Below, one piece after another: positions 18,801-26,688 of a stretch of 64,000 nucleotides of DNA. Position 1 is the first letter of the stretch. The number at the start of each line of letters is the position of its first letter. The stretch is from Hyalangium ruber (GTDB lineage: Bacteria; Myxococcota; Myxococcia; Myxococcales; Myxococcaceae): contig NZ_JAXIVS010000007.1 in assembly GCF_034259325.1 (NCBI RefSeq), positions 1-64,000 on the forward strand, given 5' to 3'. The position numbers were made by a program, and so were the translations under genes. The notes under the pieces were generated by a model, which saw only the letters and a program-made list of their open reading frames with translations, ran no database searches and had not been told where the DNA came from.

Positions 18801-21787
18801 AGCACTGTGTGCGGCCCGTCGGCCAGGGGCGTGGTGGGCGTGAAGCTCCAGGTGCCACCGGTGGCCACCACCGTGGTCAGCACGCTGCCGTCCACAATGA
18901 TGGTGACGGTGCTGCCCGCCTCCGCCGTGCCGCTGTAGGTCGGCGTGTTGTCGTTGATCGTCGCCCCGTTGGCCGGCGTGAGCACCACCGGTGCGGACGG
19001 GGCCGTCGTATCCACGATGAACGTGTTGGTGTTGGAGTCCGGGCTGATGTTGCCCACCGTGTCCGCCGCCCGCGCCACCACCGTGTGCGAACCGTCCGCC
19101 AGCGGCGTAGTGGGCGTGAAGCTCCAGGTGCCACCGGTCGCAACCACCGTGGTCAGCACCGCTCCGTCCACGATGATGGAGACCGTGCTGCCTGCCTCCG
19201 CCGTGCCGCTGTAGGTCGGCGTGTTGTCACTGGTCGTCGTCCCGTTGGCCGGTGTGAGCACCACCGGAGGGGCCGGCGGCGTGGTGTCCACGAAGAACGT
19301 GTTGGTGTTGGAGTCCACGCTGGTGTTGCCCAGCGCATCGGCCGCACGTGCTCGCACCATGTGCAGCCCATCCGCCAACTGCGTGGTGGGCGAGAAGCTC
19401 CAGGTGCCATCGGTCGCCACCACCGTGGTCACCACCGCTCCATCCACGATGATGGTGACGGTGCTGCCCACCTCCGCCGTGCCGCTGTAGGTCGGCGTGT
19501 TGTCACCGGTCGTCGACCCGTTGGCTGGAGTAATCACCACCGGAGCCGGGGGCGGCGTGGTGTCCACGATGAAGTTATTGGTGGCCGAGTCCGGGCCGGT
19601 GTTGCCCACCGAGTCCGTGGCCCGCGCCAGCACCGTGTGAGGCCCATCCGGAATCACCGTGGTGGGTGTGAAGCTCCAGGTGCCACCGGTGGCCACCACC
19701 GTGGTCAGCACGTTCCCGTCCACGATGATGGTGACCGTGCTGCCCGCCTCCGCCGTGCCGCTGTAGGTCGGCGTGCTGTCGTTGATCGTCACCCCGTTGG
19801 CCGGCGTCAGCACCACCGGCGCCGAGGGGGGAGAGACATCCACGGTGAAGGTGTTGGTGTTGGAGTCCGGGCTGGTGTTGCCCGCGGCATCCGACGCCCG
19901 GGCCATCACCGTGTGCGGGCCGTTCGGCAGCGCCACGGTGGGCGTGAAGCTCCAGGTCCCCCCAGCGGTCGCCGTGACGGTGGTCAACACGCTTCCGTCC
20001 ACGAGGATGGTGACGGTGCTGTCCGCCTCCGCCGTGCCGCTATAGGTCGGCGTGTTGTCGCTGATCGTCACCCCGTTGGCGGGAGTCAGCACCACCGGCG
20101 CCGGAGGGGCGATGAGGTCCACCGTGAAGTTGTTGGTGGGGCTCGGAGGGCTCTGCAGACCCAGGCCCGTGTTGATCGCCACGGCATAGATGGTGTGGCT
20201 GCCCGACGCCAGCGGCGTGGTCGGAGTGAACGACCAGTTGCCCGAGGCATCCGGGGTGACGCGCGCCACCTCGGCGCCATCGACATAGATGATGACCTGG
20301 GTCCCCGCCTGCGCGGACGGATCGAGCGTTCCGCTGTAGATCGGCGTGGTGTCGTTGGTGCTCGAGTTGTGAGCAGGCGTCACCACCGTGGGGATGGGCA
20401 GCGAGGTGTAGCAACCCGGGATGGTCTCGATGAGCCCAGGCCCGCCAGGCTCCGCGCCGTAGGGATTCCCCTCGTCCGGGAAGCCCGGATCCGGGTGCGT
20501 GCCGGCGTTACCGCCTCGGACGGAGTTCTCCACCGGGGTGCAAGTGCCGCCGCAAGCCTGAATGAGGATGCGACCACCACCGCCACCACCGCCGGGGCCA
20601 ACGAAGGTCCCGCCCGCCTCGGCATTCGTGCTGCTGCCATTGCCGCCCATGGCCTCGAGGGCGACGCAGTTCGCATTCCCCGCGAACCGCATGTGGATGC
20701 TGCCGCCCGCGCCACCGCCGCTTCCGCCTGTCGTGCCAGCGGCCGCGGCGTTGATGCCATTGCTGACGATGCTGCCGCCACCGGTCAGATTGGTCGCCCG
20801 GAAGAAGATGATGCCGCCGCCTCTGCCACCCGGCTGCCCCAGGCTGTTCGCGGCGTGTCCCGTACCGCCCGAACCGCCCGGCGTCATGTGATTGACCAGG
20901 GAGTAGAGCAGCGCCGTGCCACCCTCTCCTCCCACCGGCCGACTCCCATCCAGGAGCAGGTCGCTGTTACCGCCCTGACCACCGGCGCCATAGTTGCCAC
21001 CACCGCCGCCACCCGAGCTGAGGCACACCCCGCCCGCTCCGCCGTTGGTCACTCGCCCGCGCCCGGTCTGGTTCGTTCCAAAACGCCCCGGGGCGATCCC
21101 GTTCCCCTTCTGGCCACCGCGAGGAGCAGGCTCGTCCAGGCCGGTGCAGCCCACCGCGCCGGTGTTGTCCACCACGGACTGGGGGTTGCCGAAGCCGCGG
21201 TTCGTGGCGCTGATGGAGCCATCATTGGTCACCGTGCCCGTGGCCAGGAAGGCCACGATGCCGCCAGTGTTCGTGAGCGGGGTCCACTGCTGGGCGATGA
21301 TGCTCCGGGTCGGGCCGATGGAGACGCTGGTGAACTCGGGCACCCGGACCACCTGGGTGCCAGGAGACGCGTAGGAGTACAGCAGCGGCTCTCTCAGGGT
21401 CAGCAACGTCGACGTCCCGGAGGCCAGCCGTGCCAGTTCCCAGCGGCCCACCATGTTGTTGCTGAGATCGATGGGCCCCGCGCTCCCCGAGGGCGGCTCG
21501 GGGCTGATGCCCGTCGTCTGTATCACCAGCACCAGGTCGTCCCCGCCGAAGGACCCTGAGCCCGTGACGGCATTGATCGGGATCTGGGTGGCGCCGGCGG
21601 GCACCGCCGACGTCACCCGGGCGTAGGCGTTGATGACGGAGTTGAAGCCCGCGCCGTATGCGCCGTCGCTGCCGTTGCCCAGGAAGTAGGTGTCAGCCCC
21701 GGCCAGTGCTGGCAGCGCACTCACGGTCACCGCCAGCAGCGCGGCGCGGAGGAGGGTTCTCAGGAGTGTGTTCGTCATGTGGCTCAT
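15854..21787 (-). CDS. Giant surface protein with Ig-like repeats and MYXO-CTERM-like tail
   Basis: The 1977-residue protein begins with a signal peptide (about 1-30, LPALAGA). A Gly-rich N-terminal domain (about 31-455) with few cysteines follows, then 15 bacterial Ig-like repeats of about 92 residues (consensus PAAPVVLTPANGV...NTPTYSGTAE...VDG...GTWSFTPTTPLADGPHTV...A.D..GN...DS.TN.FTVDT), and one divergent Cys-containing domain. The C-terminus has G-G-G-V-G-C, a hydrophobic helix and RRRR, which matches the MYXO-CTERM sorting signal thought to be cut by a rhombosortase/myxosortase-type enzyme and lipid-anchored. Proteins of this kind have been annotated AgmC (gliding motility) in myxobacteria, but I recall this only loosely and do not assign it. 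It lies 9 bases after the OmpA/TSP3 gene, so they are co-transcribed. Confidence 0.88.
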   Translation of the reverse strand: MSHMTNTLLRTLLRAALLAVTVSALPALAGADTYFLGNGSDGAYGAGFNSVINAYARVTSAVPAGATQIPINAVTGSGSFGGDDLVLVIQTTGISPEPPSGSAGPIDLSNNMVGRWELARLASGTSTLLTLREPLLYSYASPGTQVVRVPEFTSVSIGPTRSIIAQQWTPLTNTGGIVAFLATGTVTNDGSISATNRGFGNPQSVVDNTGAVGCTGLDEPAPRGGQKGNGIAPGRFGTNQTGRGRVTNGGAGGVCLSSGGGGGGNYGAGGQGGNSDLLLDGSRPVGGEGGTALLYSLVNHMTPGGSGGTGHAANSLGQPGGRGGGIIFFRATNLTGGGSIVSNGINAAAAGTTGGSGGGAGGSIHMRFAGNANCVALEAMGGNGSSTNAEAGGTFVGPGGGGGGGRILIQACGGTCTPVENSVRGGNAGTHPDPGFPDEGNPYGAEPGGPGLIETIPGCYTSLPIPTVVTPAHNSSTNDTTPIYSGTLDPSAQAGTQVIIYVDGAEVARVTPDASGNWSFTPTTPLASGSHTIYAVAINTGLGLQSPPSPTNNFTVDLIAPPAPVVLTPANGVTISDNTPTYSGTAEADSTVTILVDGSVLTTVTATAGGTWSFTPTVALPNGPHTVMARASDAAGNTSPDSNTNTFTVDVSPPSAPVVLTPANGVTINDSTPTYSGTAEAGSTVTIIVDGNVLTTVVATGGTWSFTPTTVIPDGPHTVLARATDSVGNTGPDSATNNFIVDTTPPPAPVVITPANGSTTGDNTPTYSGTAEVGSTVTIIVDGAVVTTVVATDGTWSFSPTTQLADGLHMVRARAADALGNTSVDSNTNTFFVDTTPPAPPVVLTPANGTTTSDNTPTYSGTAEAGSTVSIIVDGAVLTTVVATGGTWSFTPTTPLADGSHTVVARAADTVGNISPDSNTNTFIVDTTAPSAPVVLTPANGATINDNTPTYSGTAEAGSTVTIIVDGSVLTTVVATGGTWSFTPTTPLADGPHTVLARATDTLGNTGPDSNTNTFTVDTTPPAAPVVLTPANGVTISDNTPTYSGTAELGSLVTIYVDGTAVTTVVAADGTWSFTPTVALADGPHAVRARAEDAVGNTSVDSATNNFIVDTLAPAAPVVLTPANGVTISDNTPTYSGTAEAGSTVTLVVDGSVLTTVVATDGTWSFTPTTPLADGPHTVLARATDALGNTGPDSATNGFTVDTTAPAAPVVLTPANGVTISDNTPTYSGTAEAGSTVTLVVDGSVLTTVVATDGTWSFTPTTPLADGPHTVLAQATDAVGNISADSATHTFTVDTTAPAAPVVLTPADGTTTSDNTPTYSGTAELGSLVTIYVDGTAVTTVTATDGTWSFTPTVALADGPHTVRARAADAVGNTSLDSATNGFTVDTLAPAAPVVLTPANGVTISDNTPTYSGTAEVGSTVTLVVDGSVLTTVVATDGTWSFTPTAALADGPHTVLARATDALGNTGPDSATNGFTVDTTAPAAPAVLTPADGVTISDNTPTYSGTAEAGSTVTIVVDGNVLTTVVATGGTWSFTPTTPLADGPHSVLARAADAVGNTSADSATHTFTVDTTAPAAPVVLTPADGETIGDNTPTYSGTAEPNSTVTLIVDGVEVGTTPASAAGTWSFTPTTGLANGTHTVRAHARDAVGNTGPDSATNTFIVDATIPAAPVVLTPANDSLTNNNTPVITGTSEPNLTVTVFLDGAALGITQSDASGNWTFALATPLADGAHEVSAVATNAGGNVSPSSNVNRFTVDTVAPAAPVVTQPVGGTVTSDNTPAIAGTTEPGSTVTLTLNGTEVGPVTVDAAGNWTFTPTTPLADGPYTLVATATDAAGNTSAPSQSVAFIIDTAAPDTTIVTGPSGDTVEPDARFDFSSTEAEVTYECSLDGATFTACADPVTFEDLALGEHTLQVRAKDRAGNVDATPATAAWNVLPPPVDRAIIGGGVGCTTTGSTPSSLAMVGLAVLSALLARRRRE
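16236..20400. repeat. Fifteen tandem 276-bp Ig-like coding repeats
   Basis: The motif GTAGGTCGGCGTGTTGTC recurs at exact 276-base steps from about 17278 to 19762, with one 279-base step near 20040, matching 92-residue protein repeats. Repeats at the two ends are more divergent than those in the middle, as expected when unequal recombination homogenises the core of an array. Confidence 0.93.
17067..18722. repeat. Higher-order duplication of a three-repeat block (828 bp)
   Basis: Protein repeats 7-8-9 (18722-17895) and 10-11-12 (17894-17067) share the same internal order. AELGSLVTIYVDGTAVTTV occurs only in 7 and 10, and DSATHTFTVDTTA only in 9 and 12. The DNA of the latter starts near 17907 and 17079, exactly 828 bases apart (3 x 276). 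The simplest reading is one duplication of a three-repeat block. Confidence 0.8.
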
Positions 21788-21796
21788 TCCCCGCGG

Positions 21797-23707
21797 TTAG
21801 CGCTGCTCTTCGCCCTCGCGGGGCGTGGTGAGGAACTCGACCCGGCGGTTGGCCGCCCGGCCCTGCTCCGTGGTGTTCGACGCGACGGGACGATCCTTGC
21901 CGAGGCCCCTCGCCTCCAGCCGCGCGGGCGCCACGCCCTTGCGGATGAGGTAGGTGCGCACCGCGTCCGCGCGCCGCTGCGACAGGTCGCGGTTGAAGTC
22001 CAGGGTGCCCGTCTCGTCCGTGTGGCCCTCGATCCAGACCTTCTCCAGCTCGGGGTGCTCGATGATGACCTTGGCCACCTGATCCAGCAGCTTGAAGCTG
22101 CGGCGCTGGATCGTCGACTTGCCGGAGTCGAAGAAGACCTTGTCCTTGATCTCGATGCGGTCCTGCTGGATCTCCACCAGCTGCTTCTGCTGCACCGGGC
22201 AGCCCTGGTTGTCGACAGGGCCCGCCTCGGTCGGGCAGTTGTCGCGGTGATCCGGCAGCGTGTCGCCGTCCGTGTCCTTGGACGGGCAGCCCTGCAGCTC
22301 GCGGATGCCAGGCTCGGTCGGGCACTTGTCCTCGGAGTCCTGGATGCCGTCCTTGTCCGTGTCCGGGCAGCCCTGGAACTCACGCACGCCCGCCACCGCC
22401 GGGCACTTGTCCTCGGAGTCCTGGATGCCGTCCTTGTCCGCGTCCGGGCAGCCCTGGAACTCGCGCACGCCCGCCACCGCCGGGCACTTGTCCTCGGAGT
22501 CCTGGATGCCGTCCTTGTCCGTGTCCGGGCAGCCCTGGAACTCGCTCAGGCCTGGCACCTCCGGGCACCGGTCGTCCGGATCGACGATTCCATCGCCGTC
22601 CGAGTCCTTCACCGGGCAGCCCTTCTCATCCACCCGGCCACCCTGGGCCACGCACGTGTCGTCACGGTTCTGCACCCCGTCGTTGTCGTCATCCAGCTCG
22701 GGGCACTCCTCGGGAGCATGGTCGCCGCCCGCCACGCACTTGGGCGGCACACCTCCATAGGCCACGCCCAGGAGCCCGCGGAAGATGGGTGTGCCGGGCG
22801 CCTCTCCCAGCCCGATGCCCGCCAGCGCGTAGGCTTCCAGCGAGGCGTTCAGCGGCAGCCGCGCGCCGGCCAGCACCTCCAGGGCGCTGCCCTCGCGGTT
22901 GAAGGGAACCGCGGCGATGAGGTTCAGCTCGCCGCGCAGCCCCTCGCCCGTGGTGGCCACCGCCGCGCCCAACCGCAGCATCGTGCCCACCTCGTCCTGG
23001 ATGTTCTCGTCGGGGCTGAGCACGGTGCTTGAGCGCAGCATCACCCCCACATCCGCCGCGGCGCGCAGGAAGCCAAAGCCCTTGCCCACCATCACACTGG
23101 GGAGGATGCGCGCGGAGCTGTCCCGCGCCAGCGCCGAGGCGCTGCCCACGGGCAGGCCCACCTGCGCGCCGAGGGCCAGGTCCACCGCGTTCTCGTCACG
23201 CTGGGACAGCAGCCCCAGGCGCACCGAGAGGTGCGGGGTTCCCAGGGCCGGGCCCGAGGCGGGCTTGGGCAGCCCGCGTCCCGTCAGGTCGTCGCCGCTC
23301 TGGGTGAGCAGCAACGGCAGCTGCGCGGCCACCTCCACCCGGTTGAACAGACCGTACGCCGCCGTCAGGTGGCCCGTCAGCCGACTGCCCACCAGCGCTC
23401 CCACCCGCTCGCCGTTCTCGTGAACCACCAGCGGATCACTCTGGTAGTGGCCCGTGAAGGAGAAGCGATAGCCGCGGCGCTGCAGCAGCTCACCCGTGCC
23501 CAGCAGCAGCGAGCCCGTGCCCGCGGGGTTGAGCGTGATGCGCTCCAGCTCGATCTGCGGCAGCCCTTCCAGCTGCGCGGAGGCGGCGGAACCCGTCAAC
23601 AACGTGCCGAGCGCCAACAGGCGCACCAGGGCGAACGGGGAGCGCGGCAGACGCGCGCGTCGGGCTGCTCTGGCCGGCGAGCCGGTGAGCGGTGTCACTT
23701 CGGTCAT
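21797..23707 (-). CDS. OmpA-family outer-membrane protein with thrombospondin type 3 repeats
   Basis: The 636-residue protein has an N-terminal signal, a beta-barrel or porin-like region (about 50-340, alternating hydrophobic strands), then calcium-binding thrombospondin type 3 repeats (about 350-515, with D.D.DGI.D..D.CP units) and a C-terminal OmpA peptidoglycan-binding domain (about 525-630; FFDSGKSTI, GHTDETG, NRDLSQRRADAV, NRRVEF). It would sit in the outer membrane with OmpA anchoring to the wall. ATG at 23707 is followed by a signal-like sequence; the frame runs further upstream to 24229 but that part shows no family features. The giant Ig-repeat gene follows after 9 bases. Confidence 0.87.
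   Translation of the reverse strand: MTEVTPLTGSPARAARRARLPRSPFALVRLLALGTLLTGSAASAQLEGLPQIELERITLNPAGTGSLLLGTGELLQRRGYRFSFTGHYQSDPLVVHENGERVGALVGSRLTGHLTAAYGLFNRVEVAAQLPLLLTQSGDDLTGRGLPKPASGPALGTPHLSVRLGLLSQRDENAVDLALGAQVGLPVGSASALARDSSARILPSVMVGKGFGFLRAAADVGVMLRSSTVLSPDENIQDEVGTMLRLGAAVATTGEGLRGELNLIAAVPFNREGSALEVLAGARLPLNASLEAYALAGIGLGEAPGTPIFRGLLGVAYGGVPPKCVAGGDHAPEECPELDDDNDGVQNRDDTCVAQGGRVDEKGCPVKDSDGDGIVDPDDRCPEVPGLSEFQGCPDTDKDGIQDSEDKCPAVAGVREFQGCPDADKDGIQDSEDKCPAVAGVREFQGCPDTDKDGIQDSEDKCPTEPGIRELQGCPSKDTDGDTLPDHRDNCPTEAGPVDNQGCPVQQKQLVEIQQDRIEIKDKVFFDSGKSTIQRRSFKLLDQVAKVIIEHPELEKVWIEGHTDETGTLDFNRDLSQRRADAVRTYLIRKGVAPARLEARGLGKDRPVASNTTEQGRAANRRVEFLTTPREGEEQR
22320..22562. repeat. Three 81-bp TSP3 coding repeats
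   Basis: GGGCACTTGTCCTCGGAGTC recurs at 22320, 22401 and 22482, exactly 81 bases apart. Each copy encodes a 27-residue TSP3 unit with conserved Asp and Cys. Near-identity suggests recent copying, and copy number may vary between strains. Confidence 0.85.
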
Positions 23708-24519
23708 GTCTCGTCCTCTTCCTGAGAGGGCAACGGCACTGAACTGGGAGAAACGCGGTGGGGGCCGCGCCAGGACGTTATTGATCAAACACCATCGTAC
23801 CCGTTCAGGCGCGGGCCGGCACGTTACGCTCCTACACTCGAGGTGAAGGCACGCCCCAGCCCCTCTGCTACAGGAAGCAACGGCCTGGAGCGCGACGTCC
23901 GACATCCGCCCTCGGGACCGAACCTGTTGGATTGGGCTACCCCCCTTCGCGGGAGGTATCGCGTGCGCAGTCTCCTCGGGAGAACGGCGGTGCGGACACT
24001 CCCGCGGGGCGCGGTGTGCGCCCGGGTGACGCCTCGCGGGCGGGTGGAGCGCGACCTCCACGCCGTCCACGACAAGCCGGGAAAGGTGACGAAAGCCCGC
24101 GTCGAGCGTTACCATGCGTCTCAGCCCCGTGAGGGCACCGGCGAGAACACGCGGGTGCGCTTCCGGCAGGGGGGAGATGACGACATGTGGCAGCGCCTGA
24201 ATGCACCTCGGCAGCCCACGCTCATCCACCGGGGCTTTCTCCTCCCAACGCGTCCTCTCCCCGAGCCCGGGCCACGCCTTCAGGGAAGCGTATTGAAAAA
24301 ACCGCTCCCCTCTGGCGCCTGGAAGATTCTTCGTGTATTGAACACTTCAGGCGTTTTTCTTGAATTTCAATCAAACCAAGGAAGCCTTCTTTCCTTCGGT
24401 TTACTTCTCCCGCTCATCACACTTCCCGCGCATGGGGGCGACACCCCATGTTGAGGCCGGCGCGGCCCCGTTCGCTGTCCCGCTCTTTCTTGCCAACCCG
24501 CCGTCGTAACCCCACCGCC
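23708..24519. other. 812-bp gap without a convincing gene
   Basis: The region between the divergent OmpA/TSP3 and hemerythrin genes has open frames on both strands but none with family features. One forward frame reads GRYRVRSLLG near 23955, like the first strand of a Ser/Thr kinase, but no glycine loop, lysine or catalytic motif follows. A TTGATCAA palindrome is at 23781-23788. Bases 24290-24410 are clearly more AT-rich and contain a terminator-like hairpin. The promoters of both flanking genes must lie here, but I cannot place them confidently. Confidence 0.6.
24373..24402. terminator. Terminator-like hairpin in an AT-rich patch
   Basis: AAACCAAGGAA (24373-24383) pairs with TTCCTTCGGTTT (24391-24402) with one bulged C. 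A-rich on one side and T-rich on the other, it could end a transcript in either direction, yet no gene reads into it, which leaves open a small RNA or a leader element. Confidence 0.4.
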
Positions 24520-25068
24520 ATGCGCATGTCCTCTCCTCCTCCATCGCCCGCCAAGTCCCAGAACACCCCGGACCCGCTTCAGCTGCTGCTGGAGAGTCAC
24601 CAGCAGATGCGCAAGTTCGCCGCGCTCGCCGCCCAGCTGGGCAAGGCCCGCGGCAAACAGCCCGCGGAGCTGTCCGAGGCCGCCTCGCAGATCATCCGCT
24701 ACTTCACCCTGGGCATGCCCATGCACGCCGAGGACGAGGACTACTCGCTGGCCCCGCGCCTGTTCGACGTGACGCTCCCGCCCGAGGTCATCAAGGGCCT
24801 GTGGGAGATGGCGCGCCAGCACGAGGACCTCGAGCGCGCGGTGGATGAGCTGCTGCCGGCGTGGGTCGCCGTGCGCGACACGCCCGAGCGTCACCGCGAG
24901 CTGGCGGCCTACCTGACGCTGGGCGGGCGGCAGCTCATGTCGCAGGTGGAGGAGCACCTCTCCATGGAGGAGCAGCGCCTCTTCCCGCTCATCCGCGAGC
25001 GGCTGGATGAGGAGACGCTGGCGGTCATCGCCATGGAGATCCTCGACCGGCGGGGTCAGCTGGCCTGA
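24520..25068 (+). CDS. Hemerythrin-domain protein
   Basis: The 182-residue protein is a four-helix hemerythrin-like domain binding a di-iron site. The ligand pattern is visible as LLESHQQMRKF (His, first helix), HAEDEDYSLAPRLF (His and Glu, second), RQHEDLERAV (His, third) and QVEEHLSMEEQRLFP (His and Glu, fourth). Such proteins sense or store oxygen, nitric oxide or iron. ATG 24520 was chosen over an in-frame reading from 24448, because the upstream part is arginine-rich without helix character; ATG 24526 is also possible. Confidence 0.88.
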   Translation: MRMSSPPPSPAKSQNTPDPLQLLLESHQQMRKFAALAAQLGKARGKQPAELSEAASQIIRYFTLGMPMHAEDEDYSLAPRLFDVTLPPEVIKGLWEMARQHEDLERAVDELLPAWVAVRDTPERHRELAAYLTLGGRQLMSQVEEHLSMEEQRLFPLIRERLDEETLAVIAMEILDRRGQLA

Positions 25069-25083
25069 GCCCGCGGGGCCGGC

Positions 25084-25485
25084 TCAGCCGGCCAACGAGG
25101 TGTGGGTGAGGACGCCACGGCCAATGGCCATGATGGCGCCGACGATGAGCACCAGGGCGGCGGCCACGGCGATGACCGGCAACAGGTAGCCGGGGTTGGG
25201 GCGCTTGCGGTTGATGCTCAGCAGCGCGTGGGTCACCCCGATGGCCAGGATCATCATCACGATGTGTCCGATGAGCCTCGGGTAGTAGCGGCCCAGGGCC
25301 ACCATGACGAGGCCCAGCAGCATCTGCAAGTCGAGCAGCCCGGCGAAGATGGCGCCCATGACGCGCCCGCCCTTGCCGAAGGGGCGCTTGGCCACGAGCC
25401 CGGACAGGAAATACGCCAGGGCCACCAGGCCCGCGAGCAGCACGAGGTAGCGCAGCCCGGAGTGGGCATGGAACAGGATGTTCAT
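25084..25485 (-). CDS. Four-helix inner-membrane protein
   Basis: The 133-residue protein has four predicted membrane helices (about 8-30, 42-65, 72-92, 101-125) and a conserved-looking His near the start (HAHSGLRYLVLLAG) and in the third helix (GHIVMMILAIGVTHALLS). Paired histidines in membrane helices suggest haem or quinone contact, but this is inference. I do not recognise a named family. It is convergent with the hemerythrin gene and 41 bases downstream of the cytochrome c peroxidase, so a redox link is possible. Confidence 0.7.
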   Translation of the reverse strand: MNILFHAHSGLRYLVLLAGLVALAYFLSGLVAKRPFGKGGRVMGAIFAGLLDLQMLLGLVMVALGRYYPRLIGHIVMMILAIGVTHALLSINRKRPNPGYLLPVIAVAAALVLIVGAIMAIGRGVLTHTSLAG

Positions 25486-25526
25486 GCCCGCCTCTTACTA
25501 CCCGCGAGAGCGGTACGCACGAGCCA

Positions 25527-26666
25527 TCACGAGGGGTCCGGCTCCGGCGTCTTCCGGGTGCTCTTCGGCAGCTCGGGCGGGGCGAGGTAGTGCTGGGGCA
25601 GCTCGCCGGTGAGGCTGCGCAAAAAGGCCACCACGTCCTCCACCTCGGAGTCCTTCAGCGTCTTGCCGAGCTGGTGCTTGGCCATCAGGCGCACCATCTC
25701 CGGCAGCGCCTGCACGGAGCCGTCATGGAGGTAGGGCCCGGTCTTGTCCACGTTGCGCAAAGTGGGGACGCGGAACTTGGCCTGGTCCTCCTCGTTGCGC
25801 GTCACGTCGAAGCGGCCCTTGTCGGCCAGGTGGGGCCACTCCTCGATGAGGCCCAGCTTCTGAAAGGAGGTGCCGCCCACCGCCGGCCCGTTGTGGCACG
25901 TGGTGCAGCCGGAGGAGACAAAGAGCTCCAGCCCGCGGCGCTCCGCCTCGGTGAGCGCGGCCTGCTCACCGGCCAGGAACTGGTCGAAGCGCGAGGGGGT
26001 GGTGAGCTGGCGCTCGAAGGCGGCGATGGCCCGCGCCGCGTTGCCCGCCGTCACCGGCTTCTTCTCCCCGGGGAAGGCCTGCTTGAAGTGCTTCACGTAC
26101 TGCGGAATGGAGTTGAGCGTGGCCACCAGCCGCTTGTCGTCCGGCATGGCCATCTCCACGGGGTTGAAGATGGGGCCCTCGGCCTGCACCTCCAGCGTGG
26201 GCGCGCGCCCGTCCCAGAACTGGGCCACGTGGTTCGCGGCGTTGTAGACGGTGGGCGAGTTGCGCGTGCCCTTCTGCCCGCGGTGCCCGTCCGACAGCGC
26301 CTTGTTGTCCACGCCGAAGGTGGCCAGGTTGTGGCAGGTGTTGCAGGAGATGTCGTGGTTCTTGGAGAGCCGCGGGTCGTGGAAGAGCATCCGCCCGAGG
26401 GCGATGCGGACCTCGGTGTCCTGGACCTGGGGCGCGTCCTTCACGGGCGCCAGCTTGAAGGGGGCCAACAGCTTGGCGGGGTCCACGGGCTTGGGCTCGG
26501 CGGGTGCGGCGGGGACTTCGGGCGCAGCGGGCGCGGCGGCCACCACGGCGGGCTTCGCGGGGGGAGCCTCGGTGGGAGGGTTGGAACAACCGTTCAGGGC
26601 AAGCGCACCCATCGCCAGCAGCGCGGTGCGCCCTGGAGTGAGCCTGAGCCAAGTCCGGTCCTTCAT
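25527..26666 (-). CDS. Di-haem cytochrome c peroxidase-type lipoprotein
   Basis: The 379-residue protein has a lipoprotein signal with lipobox LNGC (about residue 28), a Pro/Ala-rich linker, and two haem-binding CXXCH motifs, CNTCH (about 110) and CTTCH (about 245). The spacing and the FRVPTLRNVDKTGPYLHDGSV segment match bacterial di-haem cytochrome c peroxidases (MauG/CcpA family), which reduce hydrogen peroxide in the periplasm. ATG at 26666 gives the full signal; the frame continues upstream without similarity. Peroxide could come from oxidases such as the D-amino-acid oxidase in this window (speculation). Confidence 0.88.
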   Translation of the reverse strand: MKDRTWLRLTPGRTALLAMGALALNGCSNPPTEAPPAKPAVVAAAPAAPEVPAAPAEPKPVDPAKLLAPFKLAPVKDAPQVQDTEVRIALGRMLFHDPRLSKNHDISCNTCHNLATFGVDNKALSDGHRGQKGTRNSPTVYNAANHVAQFWDGRAPTLEVQAEGPIFNPVEMAMPDDKRLVATLNSIPQYVKHFKQAFPGEKKPVTAGNAARAIAAFERQLTTPSRFDQFLAGEQAALTEAERRGLELFVSSGCTTCHNGPAVGGTSFQKLGLIEEWPHLADKGRFDVTRNEEDQAKFRVPTLRNVDKTGPYLHDGSVQALPEMVRLMAKHQLGKTLKDSEVEDVVAFLRSLTGELPQHYLAPPELPKSTRKTPEPDPS

Positions 26667-26688
26667 TGCGAGCCTCCCACGGCGCCAA

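Noticed and set aside
16236-20400. Regular repeat array that might be taken for a CRISPR
   Set aside because: The 276-base units are continuous coding sequence in one frame without unique spacers; they encode Ig-like domains.
16859-21559. A 1566-codon open frame on the plus strand across the Ig-repeat gene
   Set aside because: It is a shadow of the repeated, GC-rich minus-strand gene: it is Arg/His-rich, repeats with the same 276-base period, and lacks family features or a ribosome binding site.
23930-24110. Ser/Thr kinase fragment suggested by GRYRVRSLLG
   Set aside because: No glycine-rich loop continuation, no catalytic lysine, no HRD or DFG in any frame nearby; a ten-residue match is too weak to call.
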